This document shows, piece after piece, positions 41,745 through 48,699 of a stretch of 48,699 nucleotides of DNA; positions within the stretch are counted from its first letter, which is position 1, and every line of letters begins with the position of its first letter. The notes beneath the pieces were generated by a model. The model was not told where the DNA came from. It was given only the letters and a program-made list of their open reading frames with translations, and searched no databases. The DNA comes from an uncultured Bacteroidales bacterium. Its GTDB lineage: Bacteria > Bacteroidota > Bacteroidia > Bacteroidales > ML635J-15. The DNA lies in NCBI GenBank assembly GCA_937982115.1, contig CALJNE010000052.1, positions 1 through 48,699 of the forward strand, written 5' to 3'. A program made the translations under genes and the position numbers.

Positions 41745-42290
41745 AAAATATTTTTACCCGAAACGATAGAACCTTTAATCTAAAACCACTAATCAAAAAT
41801 AAAAATATCAGGACGCAAAAATTTTTCCACAATATTTTGTATCAGAGTATTTGTCAACAATTTGTTTTAAGAGTTTTCGAAAAAAATCAAACAACAAAAT
41901 TTTGAATATGAACACCGGAACTACAAAAAAATCAATTCAAGTTGAATTTCCACATATCCCTTGCCCCAAATCCTTTTTGGTAAATTATTAACCACAAAAT
42001 TTTGTATAATTTTAATTTAATCCTGAAAAAAAATTGTACTTGATTTTACAACAACAAAATTTTGAATATAAACCTCAAAATAAAATTTTACCCTTTACAT
42101 CTACACAAACTCTGTTAGTTATTTTAATTTCATAACTCTTTTAGGCTAAAACTTATATTAAGCAACTCTATATAACAAGTTCTTTTGAATTATAAATTAT
42201 AAATTACAATCTCTTAAAAATCAGCATAAAGAAAAAGGTCATACCCAAATTTAAAAATTTTTGTATCTTTACAATGCTAAACTTTGAATA
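41745..42290. other. AT-rich intergenic region with palindromic and direct repeats
   Basis: No coding frame is supported. The first part carries a copy of the core seen at 118 (AAATTTTTCCACAATATTTT and on, 41818-41842, 25 bases the same). Then ACAACAAAATTTTGAATAT occurs at 41891-41909 and 42051-42069, exactly 160 bases apart. The related ACAAAATTTTGT palindrome is at 41994-42005. Just before mtnA is a weak promoter-like TATCTTTA (42264-42271). Confidence 0.55.
41818..41842. repeat. Distant copy of the left-end intergenic repeat core
   Basis: These 25 bases (AAATTTTTCCACAATATTTT plus five) are the same as in the unit at 118-207, about 41.7 kb away. The two then agree in AGTATT a few bases on before diverging. 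Confidence 0.6.
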
Positions 42291-43328
42291 ATGAAAGTAA
42301 ACAACAAACACTACCGGGCAATATGGATGGACAAAACAACGGTTTGCATGATTGATCAAAATTGCTTGCCGTTTGAATTCAAAATACATTATTGCAAAAA
42401 TTCTGATGAAACCTGTACGGCAATTAAAGACATGACCGTCAGAGGTGCAGGCTCAATAGGAGCTGCGGGTGCTTATGCCATGCTTCAGGAAATTTATACA
42501 GCAAAAGACAATGAACTATATTCTCACTTACAAAAAGCAAAAATTAAAATTGATGCTACACGTCCGACTGCGGTAAATCTTTCTTATGCTACAGCAAGAG
42601 TTTTAGAGGCATCAAAGATTTCAGAAGATTTTGCAATTAAAGAAGCATTTGAGGTTGCAGATGAATGTGCCGAACATGGCAGAATGATAGGAATTTATGG
42701 GAATGAATTAATAAAAGATGGTTACAGAATCGAAACTCATTGTAATGCAGGTTGGCTTGCACTTGTTGATTATGGTTCTGCCCTCGCTCCTATCTATGCT
42801 GCTTATGACAGCGGTAAAAACATTTTTATTTATGTTGACGAAACTCGCCCGAGATTGCAAGGAGCAAGATTAACTGCATGGGAACTCAAAAATCACGGAA
42901 TTCCTCATAAAATCATTCCCGACAATGCAGGAGCATTTTTAATGAGTAAAAATTTGGTTGACATAATGATTGTCGGAGCAGATAGAATAGCATCAAACGG
43001 AGATACTGCAAATAAAATAGGAACACTTGAAAAAGCCATTGCTGCAAAATATTACGGCGTTCCATTTTATGTAGCAGCTCCTACCTCTACTTTTGATTTT
43101 AATACTAGAACCGGAGATGAAATAATTATTGAATACCGCTCCGAAGATGAAATCACAAATATTACCGGATTACATAACGATAAAAAAATAAAAACATTTA
43201 TAACAAGTCCCGGTTCTAGTGCTTTAAACCCTGCATTTGATGTAACTCCTGCATCTTTAATTACCGGATTTATAACCGAAAAAGGAATAATTACAGCTAA
43301 TGAAATTTTTAAACTTTTCGAAGAATGA
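42291..43328 (+). CDS. mtnA: S-methyl-5-thioribose-1-phosphate isomerase
   Basis: A 345-residue enzyme of the eIF2B-like sugar-phosphate isomerase family. It converts 5-methylthioribose 1-phosphate (and 5-deoxyribose 1-phosphate) to the ribulose form. Key pieces are VRGAGSIGAAGAYAM (phosphate loop), THCNAGWLA with the catalytic cysteine, and VGADRIASNGDTANKIGT with the catalytic aspartate. VAAPTSTFD and ending loops match MtnA. The next gene, a class II aldolase, overlaps the end by four bases (ATGA), so this pair works together. No methionine salvage genes such as mtnB, C or D are near, which favours a shunt to DHAP rather than return to methionine. Confidence 0.92.
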   Translation: MKVNNKHYRAIWMDKTTVCMIDQNCLPFEFKIHYCKNSDETCTAIKDMTVRGAGSIGAAGAYAMLQEIYTAKDNELYSHLQKAKIKIDATRPTAVNLSYATARVLEASKISEDFAIKEAFEVADECAEHGRMIGIYGNELIKDGYRIETHCNAGWLALVDYGSALAPIYAAYDSGKNIFIYVDETRPRLQGARLTAWELKNHGIPHKIIPDNAGAFLMSKNLVDIMIVGADRIASNGDTANKIGTLEKAIAAKYYGVPFYVAAPTSTFDFNTRTGDEIIIEYRSEDEITNITGLHNDKKIKTFITSPGSSALNPAFDVTPASLITGFITEKGIITANEIFKLFEE

Positions 43329-43960
43329 AATTTTATAAAACTGAACGAAAACAGGTTGCCAAAATAATGAGGCGACTATACAAACAAAAACTCACAAGTT
43401 CAAGTGGCGGAAATGTGAGCATGAGAACAGAAGACGGAAAAATCTTGCTAACCTCAAGCCAGAAAGACAAATCTAAACTTAAATGGCAAGATGTTGCCGT
43501 TATTGATAGCGACGGTACTCTTTTAACTCCGGATATTAAGCCAAGTATGGAAATTAACATCCATAAAAAAATTTACTTACAACGTCCGGATGTTTTTTCC
43601 ATAGTTCATGCTCATCCAATATATGTAACTACTTATGCAGCTTCCACAAATAAATTAGATACAAATCTTACTGGCGAATCACGATTTATTCTAGGTGAAA
43701 TTTCTTATGTTGAATATTGCTTAATGGGAACAGAAGAACTAGCCGACAATTGTGCAACAGCCTTAAAATCTTCTAATGTTGCCATTATGAAAAATCATGG
43801 AGCTGTATGTCTGGGGGAAAATATTTTCGAAGCATTTGATAGAATGGAAGTCCTTGAATATGTGGCTCAAATGAACTTTAACTTAGAAATTTTAAAGAAT
43901 TCAAAACCATTACAGGCAGAAGAAGTTGAAAAGGTTGATAAACTTAAAAAAGTTAAATAA
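43325..43960 (+). CDS. Class II aldolase / adducin family protein (DHAP-shunt type)
   Basis: A 211-residue zinc aldolase of the L-fuculose-phosphate aldolase type. The phosphate-binding SSSGGNVSMR comes near the start, MEINIHKKIYLQRPDV holds the catalytic glutamate, and VHAHP and KNHGAVC give the three zinc histidines. With mtnA it probably cleaves 5-deoxy- or methylthioribulose 1-phosphate into dihydroxyacetone phosphate and an aldehyde. This is the DHAP shunt shown in Rhodospirillum rubrum and some Escherichia coli. It overlaps mtnA by four bases. The methylthioribulose dehydratase MtnB has the same fold and remains a possible alternative, but mtnC/mtnD partners are not seen. Confidence 0.82.
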   Translation: MKFYKTERKQVAKIMRRLYKQKLTSSSGGNVSMRTEDGKILLTSSQKDKSKLKWQDVAVIDSDGTLLTPDIKPSMEINIHKKIYLQRPDVFSIVHAHPIYVTTYAASTNKLDTNLTGESRFILGEISYVEYCLMGTEELADNCATALKSSNVAIMKNHGAVCLGENIFEAFDRMEVLEYVAQMNFNLEILKNSKPLQAEEVEKVDKLKKVK

Positions 43961-44014
43961 AAGACCCAATAGCATTGAAATCTAATTAATGAATTTTGAA
44001 AGATGATATAAAAA

Positions 44015-44548
44015 ATGAAAAGGTTATTTGTATCCATTGATATTCCAGAAAATTTAAAAAACGATATTCTGAAAATTCAAAAAGAATTAAAACATTTTCA
44101 AGGCAAATTAACAGAACTTGAAAATCTACATTTGACACTGAAATTTTTAGGAGAAACAGATAATCTGAACGAAATAAACGTTATCAATAGGCTTTCAAAA
44201 ATTAATTTCAACAGCTTTATAACTAATTTAAAAAACATAGGTGTTTTCAGTGAGAAAGAGATAAAAATTGTTTGGATTCATCTTGCGAATTGTGATGAAT
44301 TGCAAAAAAGAGTAGATGAAGCATTAGAGCCGTTATATCCACCGGAAAAAAGATTTATGAGTCATCTTACCATTGCCAGAGTAAAAAGAGTTTTTAACAA
44401 AGAATTGTTTCTTAACGAATTAAATAAAATCGAAATTCCTGATTTGAGTTTTGAAGTTAATAATTTCAGACTAAAAGAATCGAAATTAACACCTAATGGA
44501 CCACTATATAAGACAGTAAAACAATTTAATCTAATACAACAGAAATGA
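44015..44548 (+). CDS. thpR: RNA 2',3'-cyclic phosphodiesterase (LigT/ThpR)
   Basis: A 177-residue 2H phosphoesterase. The two HxT motifs are HLTLKFLG (His39, Thr41) and HLTIARV (about residue 118), the standard pair. It opens 2',3'-cyclic phosphates of RNA to 2'-phosphates, and may also join tRNA halves in vitro. It lies 54 bases after the aldolase and overlaps the following small gene by four bases (ATGA). The role in the cell is not known for most bacteria. The call rests on both motifs being intact and on normal length. Confidence 0.9.
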   Translation: MKRLFVSIDIPENLKNDILKIQKELKHFQGKLTELENLHLTLKFLGETDNLNEINVINRLSKINFNSFITNLKNIGVFSEKEIKIVWIHLANCDELQKRVDEALEPLYPPEKRFMSHLTIARVKRVFNKELFLNELNKIEIPDLSFEVNNFRLKESKLTPNGPLYKTVKQFNLIQQK

Positions 44549-44913
44549 ACGAAATTTATGATTTAACAAACAGAAAAGGGATAAATCAAGCCATAGAAAT
44601 TTTCAAAAAATACGGATGGATACTAAATCCAATTCCGTGGTTGATTTACAAAAGTTTTTCGCAACAAGTAACTACAGAAAAACAAGTTGAGGCCGCCTTA
44701 AAAATTATTGAAACAGCAAGAATGAATAACGCAAAAAACTTAAAACTAAAACTTAATAATTCAGCTGCCTTGAAATTAGGAACTACACTTAAAGGATTCC
44801 CGTTAAATTTTGGTATGGAAAATTCTGGGAACATGGAAATTGAAATTAATTTTAATGAAATTAACGGGGAAAATATTATAATACTTTCGGAGGCTTTGAA
44901 AAAATATCAATAG
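44545..44913 (+). CDS. Small hypothetical protein downstream of thpR
   Basis: A 122-residue protein overlapping thpR by four bases, so it is probably translated with it. The first part is helical (INQAIEIFKKYGWILNPIPW and EKQVEAALKIIETARMNNAKNLKLKLNN). The last 40 residues have alternating strands (MEIEINFNEINGENIIILSEA). No signal peptide or membrane segment is seen. Its last 38 bases run opposite to the end of the SGNH gene, so the two reading frames share DNA. I do not recognise the family, and no function is proposed. Confidence 0.65.
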   Translation: MNEIYDLTNRKGINQAIEIFKKYGWILNPIPWLIYKSFSQQVTTEKQVEAALKIIETARMNNAKNLKLKLNNSAALKLGTTLKGFPLNFGMENSGNMEIEINFNEINGENIIILSEALKKYQ

Positions 44914-46588
44914 AATCATTCTTCAGGGTAAATAAAATACCTTCAGCAAATTTTTCATATCCTTTAGCTTTATGATGCCCGTCAAATACCCAATAGTATT
45001 CAAAAATATTATTTTCATTCATACCGACAATATTCCTGTAATATTTCAATAAATCAACAAATAAGACATTATTTTCTTTACAAAATTCAATCAGTGTATT
45101 CCAATTTTTGTATGAATTTTCAAAAATTTCCTCCTTTTTTGGATAGAAGACAATAATAGGTACAAAATTATTTTTTTCGCCTAATCGGTTAAAATCAAGA
45201 ATTAGATTTTTTAATTGCATTATTGCTTCCTGTGAAGCCTGATCAAATTGATTTGAAGATAAGAACAAAAAATTATCTGAAAATTTCATTGAAATTATTT
45301 TTCTAAAAATAAAAGAATGGCGATAAAAAAATAACCACTTTGGAGGTTTAAGTTTTAAAGTTTTTTTTCTAAATCGTTCCATTCCACCTCGTAAAATTAT
45401 ATCTTCAAGATCGTATCCTATAGTTAAAAAAACTATATCAGGTTTGTAGAAAAGCAGCTTCTCCTCTAATAATTTATAAGCATAAAATGGGTCTGAGCCA
45501 CAAATTCCGGCATTAATAAAAAGAAACTGTACAGAGGACAATACATTTAATTTTCTTTGTAAAAATTTAAGCCAAGTTGAATCCTGATGTGCCCCATCAC
45601 CTTCGGTAAAAGAATCGCCAAGCCCGATTATTAAAATTTGTGAAGAATCAGACTTTTCAAACACTTCATCATCAGGCAATCCGAGAGAGTTTGTTTTTCG
45701 GTGAAAACTAAATTCAGGAGATTTTAATTCATACTGTGAGTTTGGTTTATAAAAATTACTTTTTTCAACGATTCTTTCGTCATAAGCGGAACTAAAATAT
45801 CCAAAACGTTTTTCAAAATACGAAAGGTTGCTACTATCTAATCTGAGGACTATTTCAAAAAACAAAACTACTGTTAAACAAGATATACAAACAAGTAAAA
45901 AATTCTTCAACCTTGGTTTTCGAGCAAAAAATACCGAAAAAATAACTATTGCTAAAATTATTGTCAGTAAACAATAAACTCCTGTAAAATATCCCGAATT
46001 TTTAGTTAATGCTAAATTGTAAAAACTTAGAACAAAAAACATAGTAAATAATCCATAGAGCAAATAAAATATTCCTAAATATTTTTTCACTAATGGTTGT
46101 AACCTTAAAAGTATTAATATCAGTAATAAAAAGACTATTATTGAAATAACAAACTTAAAAATTGCAGAAGAAATAAACACATTTTTCAATACTTTTTGAA
46201 AAATGTTTTCTTGCTGAGGATAAGATAAAAAATACCTATTTTTGCTTTTTACAATTTTCAATCTCTGCTCGACTTTTTCGCTCCTAAACTTAATTTGTAT
46301 ATTGTCAATTTCTTCCGGTTCAATACCAATAATTTCTAAATTTGTAAAATACCAACTCGGATCATTTACATAACGATTATCAAATTCAGGAATTTCTTCT
46401 ATTCGATTTGTAAAACTATGTCCATAGATTTTAATTTGATTTGGTATTTTTATTTGTGAAGTTATTTCAAGAGTATAATTTCCGTAGAATTTAATTTTAT
46501 GAACGTAAAATATTGCCGCAACTGAAATAAAAAATATTGCAACAAATAGAAATATTCGAATTAAATTATTTCTACTAAATTTTTTCAT
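44876..46588 (-). CDS. Membrane protein with C-terminal SGNH hydrolase domain
   Basis: A 570-residue protein. One segment (10-28) anchors the N-terminus, followed by an extracytoplasmic beta region to about 135, then four membrane segments (140-162, 172-192, 203-221, 229-247). The C-terminal domain is SGNH/GDSL-like: IGLGDSFTEG (Ser326), NAGICGSDP near block II and FDGHHKAKGY (the Asp-His pair of block V). It could take off or move acyl groups on surface sugars or lipids. The substrate is unknown. The start is 32 bases after a terminator-promoter pair, and the 3' end overlaps the opposing small gene by 38 bases. Confidence 0.75.
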   Translation of the reverse strand: MKKFSRNNLIRIFLFVAIFFISVAAIFYVHKIKFYGNYTLEITSQIKIPNQIKIYGHSFTNRIEEIPEFDNRYVNDPSWYFTNLEIIGIEPEEIDNIQIKFRSEKVEQRLKIVKSKNRYFLSYPQQENIFQKVLKNVFISSAIFKFVISIIVFLLLILILLRLQPLVKKYLGIFYLLYGLFTMFFVLSFYNLALTKNSGYFTGVYCLLTIILAIVIFSVFFARKPRLKNFLLVCISCLTVVLFFEIVLRLDSSNLSYFEKRFGYFSSAYDERIVEKSNFYKPNSQYELKSPEFSFHRKTNSLGLPDDEVFEKSDSSQILIIGLGDSFTEGDGAHQDSTWLKFLQRKLNVLSSVQFLFINAGICGSDPFYAYKLLEEKLLFYKPDIVFLTIGYDLEDIILRGGMERFRKKTLKLKPPKWLFFYRHSFIFRKIISMKFSDNFLFLSSNQFDQASQEAIMQLKNLILDFNRLGEKNNFVPIIVFYPKKEEIFENSYKNWNTLIEFCKENNVLFVDLLKYYRNIVGMNENNIFEYYWVFDGHHKAKGYEKFAEGILFTLKNDSIDIFSKPPKVL

Positions 46589-46603
46589 GAAGGTTGATTA
46601 TTA

Positions 46604-46611
46604 CAAAAATA
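46604..46611 (-). promoter_or_regulatory. Candidate -7 box (TATTTTTG) for the SGNH gene
   Basis: TATTTTTG on the minus strand, 15 bases before the ATG at 46588. It follows directly on the T-run of the pckA terminator, and the -33-like TTTTTG is in the terminator loop. Confidence 0.45.
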
Positions 46612-46616
46612 AAAAA

Positions 46617-46637
46617 AAGTCCGTCAAAAACGGACTT
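46617..46637 (-). terminator. Terminator after pckA
   Basis: AAGTCCGT pairs with ACGGACTT (8 bp) around five bases and is followed on the minus strand by a run of Ts. It lies 24 bases after the stop. Confidence 0.85.
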
Positions 46638-46660
46638 CAATATTATTTTTATAGAAAAAA

Positions 46661-48322
46661 TTATTTACCGGGGCAATTCATTTTAATTTCCGGAGCGATA
46701 TCATTTTTACCGTATGCTTTATCGAATTGCTCAGAAAACTCTTGAGCTAACTTTTTTGCAGCAGCTAAATATTCGTTTTTATTTTCCCAAGTATTGATCG
46801 GGAAAAGAATTTCGGAAGGAACACCCGGACAAGTTTTAGGAATATTTAAGTGAAAGAGAGAGTCGTATTCATATTCAACGTTATCAAGATCGCCATTAAG
46901 AGCAGCTTCAACCATTGCACGTGTATAATTTATGTCAATTCGTTTTCCAACTCCATATTTTCCACCAATCCAACCAGTATTGATAAGGAATACACGTGTA
47001 TTGAATCTTTCCATTTTTTCTCCAAGCATTTTTGTATAAACTTTAGGTAAACCCGGCATAAACGGAGCTCCAAAGAATCTTGAAAAAGTTGACTGTGGTT
47101 CAACAACACCGGTTTCGGTACCGGCTAATTTTGATGTATATCCCATCAAAAACCACAGCATAGCTTGATTTCTGTCAAGTTTTGAAATTGGAGGAAGCAC
47201 ACCTGTAGCATCAGCTGTCAAAAACAAGATTGAACTCGGATGCCCGCCCATGCTTGACTCTTTAATATTGTTCAAAAAACTTAAAGGATATGAAGCTCTT
47301 GAATTTGGAGTTAATCGTTCATCATTAAAATCAAATTCACCATTCGGATATATCATTGCGTTTTCCACAATTGCACCATGATTCAAATAAAAATCCGGAT
47401 GCATTACCGCTTTATAAATATCCGGTTCTTTTTCAGGATTAATATTAATCATTTTAGCATAACAACCGTATTCAAAATTTGCAACACCTGATTCACTCCA
47501 CCCATGTTCATCATCACCAAGTAATGCTCTTCGAGGATCAGCCGATAAGGTCGTTTTCCCCGTTCCTGACAATCCTAATATCAAAGCTGTTTTACCATCC
47601 TTGCCTTCATTAGCACTACAATGTAATGGAAGAACATTTTCGAAAGGAAGGTAATAATTCATAACCGTAAACATGAGTTTTTTCACACTTCCCAAATATG
47701 CAGAACCAATCACCAAACCAATACGACGATCAAAATCCATAGCAACAATCTTATCGCTGGTTTTTCCGTTTGGTAATTTACGAAGTTTCCATTCGTACTT
47801 CTTTGGATCAAGTTTATTATATGGTAAAGCAACTAAATAAAACGGTTTATCATAAAAACAACTTCTATGAATATATTCCGGAACAGGTCTAAACATATTA
47901 TCTGCAAACAAGCCTGTCAATGCCTGATTTGTAATCAATTTAACCGGCAATGAGTATGTAGGATCTGCACCTATAACTTTATCATTCACATAAATTTGCT
48001 GATGATTCAAAACCATTTTTAGTGCATCTTCAAAAATTTCATCAAAAAGCTCTTCTGTAATAGGAATATTGTTAGGAGAATTCCAATCTATATGAATTTG
48101 ACTCTGAGGGCGTTTTACTATCACGGTATCCTTTGGGCTGCGTCCTGTGGAATCGTCAGGCGTCCAGGTTGCAAGAGCTCCGTTTTTAGAAACAATACAT
48201 TCATGATTTTTAATCGCATCACCAATAAGCCTTTTACGATCGGCATTGACAATAACATTTCTGCATTCTTTTAAAACATCTTCAACCTTAAGATGAGTTT
48301 CTTTAAAAATTATCTTATCCAT
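46661..48322 (-). CDS. pckA: Phosphoenolpyruvate carboxykinase (ATP)
   Basis: A 553-residue cytosolic enzyme that interconverts oxaloacetate and phosphoenolpyruvate with ATP/ADP. It has the kinase-1a P-loop GLSGTGKTTLSADP, the metal-binding LLGDDEHGWS, and further active-site segments (DSTGRSPKDTVIV, MNYYLPFENVLPLHCSAN). Length fits the ATP-type family. In Bacteroidetes it often runs toward oxaloacetate during fermentation to succinate or propionate, or toward sugars when growing on amino acids; either fits here. A -7 box (TAAGTTTG, 48342-48349) and a long palindrome just upstream suggest regulation. It stands alone, with a terminator after it. Confidence 0.96.
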   Translation of the reverse strand: MDKIIFKETHLKVEDVLKECRNVIVNADRKRLIGDAIKNHECIVSKNGALATWTPDDSTGRSPKDTVIVKRPQSQIHIDWNSPNNIPITEELFDEIFEDALKMVLNHQQIYVNDKVIGADPTYSLPVKLITNQALTGLFADNMFRPVPEYIHRSCFYDKPFYLVALPYNKLDPKKYEWKLRKLPNGKTSDKIVAMDFDRRIGLVIGSAYLGSVKKLMFTVMNYYLPFENVLPLHCSANEGKDGKTALILGLSGTGKTTLSADPRRALLGDDEHGWSESGVANFEYGCYAKMININPEKEPDIYKAVMHPDFYLNHGAIVENAMIYPNGEFDFNDERLTPNSRASYPLSFLNNIKESSMGGHPSSILFLTADATGVLPPISKLDRNQAMLWFLMGYTSKLAGTETGVVEPQSTFSRFFGAPFMPGLPKVYTKMLGEKMERFNTRVFLINTGWIGGKYGVGKRIDINYTRAMVEAALNGDLDNVEYEYDSLFHLNIPKTCPGVPSEILFPINTWENKNEYLAAAKKLAQEFSEQFDKAYGKNDIAPEIKMNCPGK

Positions 48323-48341
48323 AGTTAGTTGATTTTTTTTG

Positions 48342-48349
48342 CAAACTTA
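48342..48349 (-). promoter_or_regulatory. Candidate -7 box (TAAGTTTG) for pckA
   Basis: TAAGTTTG on the minus strand, 19 bases before the ATG. The expected -33 element is missing; the palindrome at 48360-48390 takes its place. Confidence 0.5.
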
Positions 48350-48359
48350 TAAAATAAGA

Positions 48360-48390
48360 ATTTTACGTTATACTAATTATATCGTAAAAT
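48360..48390. promoter_or_regulatory. Candidate operator: 31-bp palindrome upstream of pckA
   Basis: ATTTTACG-T-TATA (48360-48372) and TATA-T-CGTAAAAT (48378-48390) form an inverted repeat with a single mismatch around a five-base centre. It covers the -33 area of the pckA promoter, so a dimeric regulator bound there could repress or activate. The regulator is unknown. Confidence 0.5.
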
Positions 48391-48506
48391 TTGATAAATA
48401 TGTTATTAAATATCTTTTTTCGTGCTTTTAGAAAATCAACACTGGAAAATTGATATTTTATTTTATAAAAATTGATTAATGCATATTTTGTAACCCTAAC
48501 TTAAAA

Positions 48507-48699
48507 CTACGTGTTGTAATTTTTAAATTCCTTGATTTTCTTTTTATAATAGTTATTCACTTCCTCAAAACTATGACGTTGATCTACATCCCAATCTGTT
48601 ATTTTATATACCATACAGTTATCGGGAATAGGAACTTTTTCTGTGCTTTTCCAGGTTCGCTTGTTCAAATCTATTAACAAAACTTGTGTAGCAAAATAT
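48507..48699 (-). CDS. Hypothetical protein, C-terminal part (runs off right edge)
   Basis: Reading the minus strand from the window edge gives 63 codons in one open frame to a TAG at 48507-48509. The visible product holds IFATQVLLIDLNKRTWKS, VPIPDNCMVYKITDWDVD and HSFEEVNNYYKKKIKEFKNYNT. It shows no membrane segment or known motif. The 184 bases between this stop and pckA hold the pckA promoter and palindrome. The rest of the gene lies outside the window, so neither length nor family can be given. Confidence 0.5.
   Translation of the reverse strand, partial: YFATQVLLIDLNKRTWKSTEKVPIPDNCMVYKITDWDVDQRHSFEEVNNYYKKKIKEFKNYNT

Overview
The window reads as part of the chromosome of an anaerobic, amino-acid-fermenting member of the Bacteroidota (Bacteroidales-like). 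The support is: very AT-rich DNA; repeated TAnnTTTG promoter boxes of the Bacteroidetes sigma type; two short RpoD proteins of the sigma-ABfr type; several secreted proteins ending in type IX secretion (T9SS) sorting domains; and genes for fermenting lysine and degrading histidine.

Layout. At the left edge (1-95) is the 5' end of a zinc-ribbon transposase-like gene, followed by 570 bp of AT-rich DNA with degenerate repeats. Then come a secreted 5'-nucleotidase-type phosphoesterase, rhomboid, pyrF, a T9SS cargo protein and a glycosyltransferase (0.7-6.8 kb). From 20.9 kb down to 6.9 kb, all on the minus strand, lies a lysine fermentation cluster: CoA-transferase A subunit, class III aminotransferase (probable Kat), kce, two tandem kdd paralogues, kamA, a terminator, a catalytically degenerate IS1595-like transposase gene, a BioD-like P-loop protein, a MutS-like ATPase, kamD, kamE, CoA-transferase B subunit and thiolase. 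Together they would take lysine through beta-lysine, 3,5-diaminohexanoate and 3-keto-5-aminohexanoate to acetoacetate and 3-aminobutyryl-CoA. The Kat-type transaminase would then give acetoacetyl-CoA directly, in place of the ammonia lyase Kal, which is not in the window.

Next are lplA-lipA and a radical SAM protein with an N-terminal SPASM-like domain (21-24.5 kb), two more T9SS cargo proteins around a DXD glycosyltransferase (24.5-29.2 kb), and tandem rpoD paralogues sharing a conserved leader (29.2-31.3 kb). An outer-membrane FadL-like protein and a Tyr/Trp/Gly/Ser-rich lipoprotein lie divergently from proS - conserved hypothetical - ftcD (31.4-38.4 kb). A 0.9 kb non-coding gap (38.4-39.3 kb) is unusually rich in hairpins and may hold a small non-autonomous mobile element or structured RNA. 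Beyond it are a CPBP-type membrane protein and a PBP4-type carboxypeptidase, then a second repeat-containing AT-rich gap. mtnA overlaps a class II aldolase, which suggests a DHAP shunt for salvaging 5'-deoxyadenosine or methylthioadenosine. thpR, a small unknown protein, an SGNH membrane protein and ATP-type pckA with a long palindrome upstream close the window, with a truncated unknown gene at the right edge.

No tRNA, rRNA or CRISPR array was seen. Family assignments come from motifs and remembered consensus sequences; no database search was run.
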